A DNA stretch of 12,905 nt, taken from assembly GCA_910586285.1 (NCBI GenBank), contig CAJUGR010000037.1, positions 2,033-14,937 on the forward strand, written 5' to 3'. Under the pieces are notes generated by a model. That model was not told the DNA's origin. It ran no database searches and saw only the letters and a program-made list of their open reading frames with translations. The position numbers were made by a program, and so were the translations under genes. Origin of the DNA: an uncultured Erysipelotrichaceae bacterium (GTDB lineage: Bacteria; Bacillota_I; Bacilli_A; Erysipelotrichales; Erysipelotrichaceae). This document shows, in pieces, positions 1 to 6,498 of this stretch (its first letter is position 1; the number at the start of each line of letters is the position of its first letter).

Positions 1-45
1 TTTGAGTGATTCGCACTGGTTTCAGATGAAAATATCATAGGGATA

Positions 46-54
46 TGATATAAT
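46..54 (+). promoter_or_regulatory. Extended -10 promoter, start of the leader for the small membrane protein
   Basis: TGATATAAT is a perfect TATAAT hexamer (49-54) with an upstream TG at the extended -10 position. No good -35 hexamer is visible at 16-18 bases, which is common for extended -10 promoters. Transcription would start near 61 and read through a possible 31-codon frame (174-269) into the membrane protein at 296, giving a leader of about 235 bases. Function is inferred from the motif only. Confidence 0.45.
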
Positions 55-173
55 GATTTTAGCTCAAATGTTAAGTGATTTACAGGGAGAAGAAATCAAC
101 CGAATCCGAACATTTATTAAAGAAAAGAATTAAAACATAGTAATACAAGGATTCGCTGATTGTGGGAGAGACC

Positions 174-269
174 ATGAAAAACTGGCTAACTAACAAAGCG
201 GTAAAGCATCAAAATGTGCATTATCTTGTTCATAATATGATTCTTAGGATGAAGTGTTGTCATTGCTAA
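174..269 (+). CDS. Possible 31-residue leader peptide, Cys/His-rich C-terminus
   Basis: An ATG at 174 is preceded by GGGAGAG at a usable distance and opens a 31-codon frame that ends at TAA 267-269. The product is basic (MKNWLTNKAVKHQN at the N-terminus) and ends in KCCHC, so four of its last five residues could bind metal or form thiols. It lies between the promoter at 46-54 and the membrane-protein gene at 296, with a 26-base gap. I recognise no family, and a chance frame in a leader is at least as likely. A real role could be a small peptide or an upstream regulatory frame. Confidence 0.25.
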   Translation: MKNWLTNKAVKHQNVHYLVHNMILRMKCCHC

Positions 270-295
270 AACAGATTAGGATAGGAGAGAGTGAT

Positions 296-592
296 ATGAA
301 AAAAACGAAGATTGCTTATGTGGCTTATTTATTATTACTATTGGGAGTATGCACCTTATGTATGACAAATGTATTAAATAAAAGCATCGTTATTACAGCT
401 AATGTTGTCGTGATTGCTATTGTATTTCTTTTATGTTGTAATATCTTTTTTGTTCCAAGAAATATGGATCATGGTGTATTGCTTGAAAACAAACAGAAAA
501 TGAAAAGCGATCCTATTTTATGGAAAGAAATGCTTTTTTTGGAAGCACCTCTTGTAGCGACATTACTCGTATTAGTATTTTTAATAAAATAG
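296..592 (+). CDS. Small hydrophobic membrane protein, function unknown
   Basis: The product has 98 residues with three predicted membrane segments: about residues 7-25 (after the basic start MKKTK), 31-52, and 78-97 at the C-terminus. The polar loop between the second and third (about 53-77) contains NMDHGVLLENKQKMKSD. I chose the ATG at 296 because AGGAG at 283-287 sits 8 bases upstream. The frame is also open back to a GTG at 254, but that start lacks a ribosome binding site and would put 14 extra polar residues before the natural MKK start. It resembles no family I can name; small integral membrane proteins of this kind are common in Bacillota. No neighbour gives a functional clue. Confidence 0.6.
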   Translation: MKKTKIAYVAYLLLLLGVCTLCMTNVLNKSIVITANVVVIAIVFLLCCNIFFVPRNMDHGVLLENKQKMKSDPILWKEMLFLEAPLVATLLVLVFLIK

Positions 593-1244
593 GTGGATAA
601 TTATAAAAGAGAATATAAGAATTATGAGGTGCTTCCCATTAATCGGATACTGAATGAAATAGTTAAGAGCGCAATAAGGATTGATTTCTGTGTTTTAACG
701 GAAAGTCTCAAGTGAAATGCAATTCTACAATTTTAATATGATTATTTTACCGGTTTAAAGATTGAATTCATCAATAACAATTCACGTTAGACGGTGAACC
801 TTCAATTGTCTCAAATAATATGATTAAAGGATAATCGTTGATGATAAAGGTTAAACAGAACAATTCTCAATGTGACTTACATTTTCTTCCAACAAAGATA
901 ATAGAAACAAACAAGGATATGATCCTCGGATAAAATGTGATGATTTTCATGGGTGATTTTTCTGTACAATTAAAAATAATTTCCCGGGAAAAGCTTTGCT
1001 TTGTTTCCGGTGAGATGATGGTAGGTTTAAACGGTCACAGTGTTTTGCGGATTTTTTTATGTCAGCACAACCATTTTGGCGGTCATTTATTTATGTCGAT
1101 AGAAATGGGAATATTCAAATGTTTAAAGGCGATCGGGAAAAATACAAAGAAACGAGCCATAAAGTCCGCATGAGTTCCCTTAATAAAATTTTGAGGTTTC
1201 CTGCTGACTGGTAAATGGCAGATACTATCAGAAAAGCCGGCTGA
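593..1244. other. Gene-poor stretch with no supported gene
   Basis: These about 650 bases contain stops in most frames. The one longer plus-strand frame (937-1173, 78 codons) has no ribosome binding site and an unremarkable composition. I find no tRNA shape, no riboswitch I recognise and no strong hairpin followed by a T tract. Short inverted pairs such as TTCAC/GTGAA near 780-800 are too small to interpret. The region may be decayed sequence, but I could not identify any remnant. Confidence 0.5.
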
Positions 1245-1661
1245 TTAATAGGGACACGATGATTCCACTTTCGCTACGATCCTATCAAAGCACACATCGC
1301 GAATTAATCTATTTGCGTACTTACGCTCAATATTATGCTCGATAATCTCATCGACCAAACGATCCAATTCCACAGGATCAACACATTGTGCTGCTTCAGC
1401 CATCCACAATAAAAGTTCACCACATTGAACCTGTTTGGTGAAATTCTTTTGTGGATCGCTGCGATCACAATAGGACTTGATCAAATGCCACCATTGCGTG
1501 GGCATTGCCTTTGAATAATCCACTTCTAATCCTAATGACTTCGCATAGCTTATGTATCCTCCACTTTTTTGTTGAAAACCGGATTGAACGAGGCGCTCCG
1601 TGATTGGACAGGCAGTATTGGCTTTCCCTTCATAAAATTTTCTGACTTGATATATTTTCAT
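1245..1661 (-). CDS. Small soluble protein of unknown function
   Basis: The product has 138 residues starting MKIYQVRKFYEGKANTACP. I chose the ATG at 1661 because AAGGGA lies 9 bases upstream; upstream in-frame ATGs at 1670 and 1688 are badly spaced from that site. The protein has no signal peptide or membrane segment. It has a Gly/Tyr-rich stretch (KSGGYISYAKSLGLEVDYSK), a Trp pair (PTQWWHLIK), and helices towards the C-terminus with several acidic residues (PVELDRLVDEIIEHNIERK). Cysteines are scattered rather than in a finger motif. Codon use and the well-placed ribosome binding site and promoter say it is a genuine gene. I recognise no domain and assign no function. It is transcribed alone, in the same direction as the LCP gene but separated from it by that gene's terminator and the palindrome. 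Confidence 0.75.
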   Translation of the reverse strand: MKIYQVRKFYEGKANTACPITERLVQSGFQQKSGGYISYAKSLGLEVDYSKAMPTQWWHLIKSYCDRSDPQKNFTKQVQCGELLLWMAEAAQCVDPVELDRLVDEIIEHNIERKYANRLIRDVCFDRIVAKVESSCPY

Positions 1662-1704
1662 AATTGACATTCCCTTCTTGTTAAGCATGTTTTCACTCTG
1701 ACTT

Positions 1705-1713
1705 ATTATAGCA
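1705..1713 (-). promoter_or_regulatory. Extended -10 promoter of the 1245-1661 gene
   Basis: On the minus strand this reads TGCTATAAT, a perfect -10 hexamer with the TG extension. It lies about 44 bases upstream of the chosen ATG at 1661. A candidate -35 (TTAATC, 1729-1734) is weak. Confidence 0.55.
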
Positions 1714-1731
1714 CATTGAATTACCTAAGAT

Positions 1732-1823
1732 TAAGAATAGAATGATAAGGTAATAAATACTATCATAAAATATGTTTAGTAAACATATTTATTATAGAAT
1801 TACCTTTTTTATCAATTCTATAA
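1732..1823. repeat. AT-rich imperfect palindrome, about 92 bases
   Basis: The centre is a perfect inverted repeat, AAATATGTTT (1768-1777), loop AGT, AAACATATTT (1781-1790). Symmetry continues outward with gaps: GATAAGGTAAT on the left (about 1744-1754) answers ATTACCTTTTTTATC on the right (1799-1813), and AAGAATAGAATGATA on the left answers the right-arm TATCAATTCTATAAT. The right arm also contains its own perfect 11-base inverted repeat, ATTATAGAATT (1791-1801) and AATTCTATAAT (1814-1824). TAAGAT flanks the structure on both sides (1726-1731 and 1824-1829), which could be a target duplication. No coding frame lies inside. It could be a small non-autonomous mobile repeat, a cruciform, or an operator cluster. 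Confidence 0.5.
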
Positions 1824-1859
1824 TAAGATCGAAATAAGATTTATCGAAGATGCAAAATG

Positions 1860-1900
1860 AAAAGGACTGACTTCCACTTTATAGCGAAATCAATCCTTTT
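1860..1900 (-). terminator. Terminator of the LCP gene
   Basis: On the minus strand the RNA arms AAAAGGAUUGA and UCAGUCCUUUU pair over 11 bases with one G-U wobble around a 19-base loop, and the stem runs into a T tract. It lies about 73 bases past the LCP stop codon. On the plus strand the wobble becomes a C-A mismatch, which favours the minus direction. Confidence 0.6.
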
Positions 1901-1972
1901 TGTTATTACGAGATAGAATTACATTGTTCTCTTATATCCTTACTACAAATTATTTACTTTGAAATGCTGTGA

Positions 1973-4372
1973 TTATTGCGTTGTAGTTGGTTGATTATCC
2001 GGTACATTAGGAGTAGGTTCCTCCGGTAAAGGTTCCTCCGGTGTCGGTTCCGGATTTGTTTCTGAAGGATCGTCTTGAGGCGGTAACGTTTCATCGGGCG
2101 TCTCCGGATTATCCTGTGATTCTTCCGGTGCTGGTGTCGGTTCACTTATTGGTGGAGTACTCTCCTGATTTATCGGCTCACTTGGTTGATTTAACAGGTG
2201 CCCGCTGACATCAGATCCTGCCCATATGATCCCCGGAGTGTCCGGAAGCTTGTGAGTTTCCTGTGTTAAATGATCCAAATGGAATGTAAAAGAGGAGAAC
2301 TGCATTTGATTCAGCATTGACTGATATGCTTCATAAACCTTCTGAATGTCAAGTCGATTTAATAACATAACATATAACTCTTGACCAGGCATACTTGCGG
2401 TGACCAATCTGGCATCGGCTCCGTTTTCTAAAACAATGGAATCAATTGTCCAAGGTTTTAAATGATCAATTTGAGCCGAAACAAAATTGGTTACTTGTTC
2501 CAATGGCATATTCGTACTGATGGTATTAGAAGCGATCTTCAATACGTTGTTAATATTTGCTACACCATTCGATGTCGTTAACTCATTGATAATTCCCTTG
2601 ATGACTTCCTGTTGGGCTTTCCCACGCATCACATCGGTGTATGACTTACGATGACGGGCGAAAGCGAGCGCCTGTTTGCCATTGATACGCTGTACTCCTT
2701 TTTTTAAACAGATCAGATCTTTTTTGGCAAAACTGCGATTTTCGTCTTGTTCACAAAAAGATATCGGAACATCCACTTCGATCGTACCGATCGCATCAAT
2801 GATATCAATGACGGAAAAGAAATTCAGCTTCACATAATAATCGATTTCAAATCCGAGGACAGCTTCCAATCCTTCAATAGAATTATTGACACCGTTCAAT
2901 CCCAGATGGGTTAGTTTATCGTTATTTCCATATAATGCGGGATTGGGTACAAAAGAATCACGGGGGATCGATACCATTTCGATATGATTGGCCAAAGGAT
3001 TCACCATCAATACGATATTCACATCACTGCGGGCATCGATAGAAGGATCATCGCCTTCATCCACACCGGCTAAATAAACAGTAAAGGGCTCGTAACGAAT
3101 GTCTTTATTACTGGTTGAAAGATCTATTTCTTTTTTCTTTTGATAACTTTTTAAGATAAAGATATCATCTTCAATGGTCGGATGATCTTCTTTTAATAAT
3201 GTTTTAAAATAATAATCGGTAATGATTAAGGCGTCAATTTCCTCATTCATCAGTTTCTGATACAGACTTTCATAATCTAAGCCTTCTACGTAAGTGACGT
3301 TGTTTAATCCTTTTTCCTTATCAAGCTGTTCACGTACATAAGAACTGTTGGCCGCATCATTGGCATTTTGGATGCCGATCTTTTTTTCGCTTAATTCCGT
3401 TAGCTGCTTAGCGCCGCCGTCTTTCTTGGTAATGAGCGATACATTTACGGTTGTAGCAGTTTCCGGTTTGGTAATATCCTGTAAGGAATTCTGTAACGTA
3501 TTAACAGTGATTCCCGCAAAGGTAAACAGAATGCATAACAGACATATAAAACTTCGCCGTAACCATATTGCCCATGTAGGGAAACGGCACAGGATTGCGG
3601 TGAGAAACAAAGCAAGTTCGACTATGGCAATGCTTAGTGCAATTTTCCATATCCAGTCAAAGGATAAGATCGAAATGGTATACAGACGATAGAGGAAAAA
3701 GCAAGAAAGGATCAAAAGCAAGAATGATAACAGGATGTCCCATACTTTATGATGCCGTGGCAAAGCAGCTTTTTTTTCTTCATCAGCCGCAGATATTGTC
3801 CTTTCCGTCACAGGAGATTCTTCAGGTTCATTCACTGTTTCTTTAACTTCCTCATGAATCCCTTCATCACTTGATGTAATCATCGCTGCTGATTCTTGTT
3901 TACTCATCGCTTCATAGGCAGCGATTTCTGTTTCTATTCTTGTATCTTCCATTTCATTTGTCTGATTCTCTTTTTCTGCTTCCGAATGGGAATAGGTAGG
4001 CATAGATGCCACAATTATTTTCTCGTTCGCAACGATCGTATCCTTTGTTTCTTCAATGTTGCTTGTCTCTTCAATGATTGGTTTTGAAATTTCTTGTATT
4101 TGATTATCATTCGATTGTGATTTTGGGGATACTTCGTCTTCAATCATGAAGGAATTTCCGGTTTTGATTTCGGTGAGATCTTCTGTTAATGTGTCTTCTT
4201 CCGACACGACAGGATCCTCTAAAAAAGATTCCTCTATCGTAGTATCACGCGCCGTTTCCATTGGTTGGGAAATGGTGATGTCAGGATGCACAACGTTATC
4301 ATTTATCAAATCCTTGTTTTCAGGCGTTGCGTTTGTTTCCTGGTTATCCTTTGGTTTTGTTAATTCTTTCAT
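1973..4372 (-). CDS. LytR-CpsA-Psr (LCP) family cell-wall polymer ligase with long acidic cytoplasmic arm
   Basis: LCP enzymes move undecaprenyl-phosphate-linked polymers (teichoic acids, capsule) onto peptidoglycan outside the membrane. This 799-residue protein has an acidic, low-complexity, probably disordered cytoplasmic region (1-208), then three membrane segments (about 211-231, 241-262, 271-293). Next is an extracellular domain (about 307-415; KKIGIQNANDA, then EEIDALIITDYY) that resembles a periplasmic-binding-protein fold, then the LCP domain (about 430-615). The expected LCP residues are visible: R448 and D450 in DARSDVN, R471-D472 in SIPRDSF, and R573, R575, D580 and R583 in ARHRKSYTDVMR. 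The tail (about 726-799) is Pro/Glu/Thr-rich. The ATG is preceded by GAGGTGA. The family is usually 300-500 residues, so both ends are extended. It is monocistronic and divergent from the PHP gene. Family assignment is firm; the polymer is unknown. Confidence 0.92.
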   Translation of the reverse strand: MKELTKPKDNQETNATPENKDLINDNVVHPDITISQPMETARDTTIEESFLEDPVVSEEDTLTEDLTEIKTGNSFMIEDEVSPKSQSNDNQIQEISKPIIEETSNIEETKDTIVANEKIIVASMPTYSHSEAEKENQTNEMEDTRIETEIAAYEAMSKQESAAMITSSDEGIHEEVKETVNEPEESPVTERTISAADEEKKAALPRHHKVWDILLSFLLLILSCFFLYRLYTISILSFDWIWKIALSIAIVELALFLTAILCRFPTWAIWLRRSFICLLCILFTFAGITVNTLQNSLQDITKPETATTVNVSLITKKDGGAKQLTELSEKKIGIQNANDAANSSYVREQLDKEKGLNNVTYVEGLDYESLYQKLMNEEIDALIITDYYFKTLLKEDHPTIEDDIFILKSYQKKKEIDLSTSNKDIRYEPFTVYLAGVDEGDDPSIDARSDVNIVLMVNPLANHIEMVSIPRDSFVPNPALYGNNDKLTHLGLNGVNNSIEGLEAVLGFEIDYYVKLNFFSVIDIIDAIGTIEVDVPISFCEQDENRSFAKKDLICLKKGVQRINGKQALAFARHRKSYTDVMRGKAQQEVIKGIINELTTSNGVANINNVLKIASNTISTNMPLEQVTNFVSAQIDHLKPWTIDSIVLENGADARLVTASMPGQELYVMLLNRLDIQKVYEAYQSMLNQMQFSSFTFHLDHLTQETHKLPDTPGIIWAGSDVSGHLLNQPSEPINQESTPPISEPTPAPEESQDNPETPDETLPPQDDPSETNPEPTPEEPLPEEPTPNVPDNQPTTTQ

Positions 4373-4395
4373 TGCTTCACCTCATAACTGTGTTA

Positions 4396-4425
4396 ATTAT
4401 AACTTATCAAAGACAACCACGTAAA
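4396..4425 (-). promoter_or_regulatory. Probable promoter of the LCP gene
   Basis: On the minus strand a TATAAT hexamer (4401-4396) lies 23 bases upstream of the ATG, with TTTACG (4425-4420) as a moderate -35 at an 18-base spacing. The ribosome binding site GAGGTGA is close to the start codon. Confidence 0.45.
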
Positions 4426-4520
4426 GTCATTTAAGAGAAATAAAACAATAATTTTTTACAATTTTCCTTCAAACAAAAATTACGCTATGATGATTCCTCT
4501 TGAGCTTGAACACGTCCTAT

Positions 4521-4549
4521 TTGCGTATCCACTTCATTCGCAATATAAT
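4521..4549 (+). promoter_or_regulatory. Sigma-A-type promoter of the PHP gene
   Basis: TTGCGT (4521-4526) and a perfect TATAAT (4544-4549) are separated by exactly 17 bases. The initiation site would be near 4556, giving a short leader of about 30 bases before AGGAGG and the TTG start. Confidence 0.65.
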
Positions 4550-4585
4550 AAATGAAGAAAGAAAATACAAAAAGGAGGGATAAGT

Positions 4586-5476
4586 TTGGATAAGATTGAT
4601 TTGCATATGCACAGTGAATACAGTGATGATGGCGAATACAGTGCCGGTGAATTAGTAAAGCGTTGTAAACAAGCCGGTATTAAAGTGATGGCAATCGCCG
4701 ATCATAATTGTGTACGGGCGATTAGTGATGCGCGCCGATATGCGAAAGAGGCGGAAATCACCTTGATTCCGGCAATAGAAATTGATTGTGATTATCAAGA
4801 TGTACACTTGCATGTATTAGGTTATGGAGTGGATGAGACAGAAGCGGCTTTCACGAAATTGGAAAAAGAAATCTGTCGTCAGGAAATAGAAAACAGCGAT
4901 ACCAAACTGCGATTGACCAATGAACTGGGGTTTGAATTACAACGCACTCAACTGGAAGAGTTATCTGCCAACGGTGTTTTTACCGGCGAAATGTTTGCGG
5001 AGGCACTGTTAAAAGATGAGCGCTATTTGGATCATCCGTTATTAAGACCATATCGGGAAGGCGGCGCACGGGGAGATAATCCCTATGTGAATTTCTTCTG
5101 GGACTATTATGCACAGGGTAAGCCATGTGAAACCAAGGTCGTTTACCCGGATCTCGCAGCGACAATAGAAATGATCGGCGCAGCCGGTGGGATCAGTGTT
5201 TTGGCTCATCCGGGCAATAATCTGAAGGGACGTTTTGATTTACTTGATGAAATGGTGAAAGAAGGTTTACAAGGAGTAGAATGTTTTTCCAATTATCATA
5301 CTCCCGAAATCAATCACTATTTTTATCAGAAGGCAAAGGATCTGAATTTGTTATTTACCTGTGGCAGTGATTTTCACGGTAAAACCAAACCGGCGATTTC
5401 CTTAGGGGTACACGGTTGTGAAAAGGAAGCAGAAGTGATAGCACAACTGAAAGAATATGGTTTGATTTCCGATTGA
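4586..5476 (+). CDS. PHP-domain metal-dependent phosphoesterase (RNase AM/YciV/TrpH-like)
   Basis: The 296-residue product is a full-length PHP-domain protein, a polymerase-and-histidinol-phosphatase fold that uses a multi-metal site to hydrolyse phosphoesters. Metal ligands are visible in order: H7 and H9 (DLHMHSEYSDDG), D39-H40 (AIADHN), E65 (PAIEID), H76 (HLHVLGY), H208 (VLAHPGNN), and D262 and H264 (GSDFHGKTKP). This arrangement matches the COG0613 group, whose characterised members act on 3',5'-bisphosphorylated nucleotides and short RNA. The exact substrate here is inferred from family. The start is TTG at 4586, chosen because AGGAGG (4573-4578) is 7 bases away and no ATG occurs in frame until residue 8, inside the first metal motif. 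It is monocistronic with its own promoter, and it converges on the pheA operon at a shared hairpin. Confidence 0.88.
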   Translation: MDKIDLHMHSEYSDDGEYSAGELVKRCKQAGIKVMAIADHNCVRAISDARRYAKEAEITLIPAIEIDCDYQDVHLHVLGYGVDETEAAFTKLEKEICRQEIENSDTKLRLTNELGFELQRTQLEELSANGVFTGEMFAEALLKDERYLDHPLLRPYREGGARGDNPYVNFFWDYYAQGKPCETKVVYPDLAATIEMIGAAGGISVLAHPGNNLKGRFDLLDEMVKEGLQGVECFSNYHTPEINHYFYQKAKDLNLLFTCGSDFHGKTKPAISLGVHGCEKEAEVIAQLKEYGLISD

Positions 5477-5491
5477 TTAAATAAGCAAAAT

Positions 5492-5535
5492 AAAATACTC
5501 ACTTTACTGGCGTAAAATTGTGAATTGAGTATTTT
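5492..5535. terminator. Bidirectional terminator between the PHP gene and the pheA operon
   Basis: AAAATACTCA (5492-5501) pairs perfectly with TGAGTATTTT (5526-5535) around a 24-base loop. The plus strand continues into a run of seven T. The minus strand also ends the stem in T-rich sequence. It sits 16 bases past the PHP stop and 16 bases past the DUF1848 stop, so it can serve both convergent units. Confidence 0.7.
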
Positions 5536-5550
5536 TTTGTGGGATCATCA

Positions 5551-6471
5551 TTAAAACAATGGCATCTGTTTATGATCCTTTTCCTTACGAATGGTGATTT
5601 GATCATCTTCACTAAGATGACCCAGCAGGATACTGGAATGGGGATCATGCATTTTCATCCGTTCTTTGACCTGTATTTCATCATAATTGGCATAACAGTA
5701 GCGACAAAGATGAGCGCAGGCATTGTAATCACCGATATCGACAGTCGGCAAGCACGCACAATTACGGATTCCCTTTCCCTGCGGCGGATCATACGGATGA
5801 TGTAACAATCGCTCCATCATTGACTTTGAAATACAGGCATCATTTTGAATTCCATATGAAGAAAGATCAATCGGTTCTGCGCACGTTTGAATCGGTAAAT
5901 GATATTTTTTTCCAATCAATCCGAAACTTTTGCCAATGGCAATCATATCTGCTTGAGAAAGTGATCTCATACCGATTTTCTGTTGATTGGCTTTGGTGTT
6001 TTTATAAAGATCCACGAAGGAAATAATCACTCGATCACAGGAATCATGGAGCGTATTGACCAATTTGGTAAAAGCGCGAATATGATAATCCAGATCGTAA
6101 CGATGGGTAAGCAAAATCGGATCATAGCGCAGAACAACTCGTTCTTTACCGATCTGTTTGGCTAAGTGTTTGATACCGGCACAGATCTGTTGCTTTTCAA
6201 ATACATTTGGCTCCACATCTTGATGATAGGGAGTCAAGGTCACATGAAACAAATACGGGAATGGAATCTCATGAAGACGTGAAAGCATCGGCAATGGGTT
6301 TTTCGTACAAAATAAAATGGCATCCACATTGGCATCGGTCAATGGAATCCGACTGATTTGATGGGGATTATAAGGATTGCGAACATCGACAAAGCCGGCC
6401 TGAATACGCTGAAAAAACCAGTCGCTGTAATAAGCCGCAATATCGCAACGGCCACTGGCAAACAGGATCAT
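5551..6471 (-). CDS. DUF1848 protein with C-terminal radical-SAM-like cysteine cluster
   Basis: The 306-residue product matches DUF1848 along its length. It has an N-terminal SGRCDIAAYYSDWF motif (family form: S-R-R-T-D-I-P-A-F-Y), then VRNPYNP, an LFCTKNP motif near residue 55, VVLRYDPI and a C-terminal Cys cluster. That cluster has C238 and C240 (NCACLP) followed by C252, C256 and C259 in CAHLCRYCYAN. CxxxCxxC is the 4Fe-4S signature of radical SAM enzymes, but here it lies near the C-terminus rather than the N-terminus. The family is functionally uncharacterised. Iron-sulfur binding is likely and catalysis is an inference. The second residue of the usual R-T-D motif is Cys here. The start has AGGAGG 7 bases upstream. 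It is the last gene of the pheA operon, 27 bases after the PP2C-like gene. Confidence 0.85.
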   Translation of the reverse strand: MILFASGRCDIAAYYSDWFFQRIQAGFVDVRNPYNPHQISRIPLTDANVDAILFCTKNPLPMLSRLHEIPFPYLFHVTLTPYHQDVEPNVFEKQQICAGIKHLAKQIGKERVVLRYDPILLTHRYDLDYHIRAFTKLVNTLHDSCDRVIISFVDLYKNTKANQQKIGMRSLSQADMIAIGKSFGLIGKKYHLPIQTCAEPIDLSSYGIQNDACISKSMMERLLHHPYDPPQGKGIRNCACLPTVDIGDYNACAHLCRYCYANYDEIQVKERMKMHDPHSSILLGHLSEDDQITIRKEKDHKQMPLF

Positions 6472-6498
6472 CTCCTCACCTCCTGATTATGGAGTCAG

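Noticed and set aside
53..133. A 26-codon frame (MILAQMLSDLQGEEINRIRTFIKEKN) resembling the C-terminus of a regulator
   Set aside because: Its ATG overlaps the -10 hexamer, there is no ribosome binding site, and an in-frame TAG lies just upstream at 38-40. It may be a decayed tail of a MarR-like gene, but nothing upstream in the window allows a test.
937..1173. 78-codon plus-strand frame in the gene-poor region
   Set aside because: No ribosome binding site, no recognisable motif, and composition unlike the confident genes here. Treated as chance or decayed sequence.
1954..2145. 63-codon minus-strand frame rich in Arg, His and Asn
   Set aside because: It is a shifted reading of the Pro/Glu-rich repeat tail of the LCP gene; the composition is an artefact of the repeated codons.
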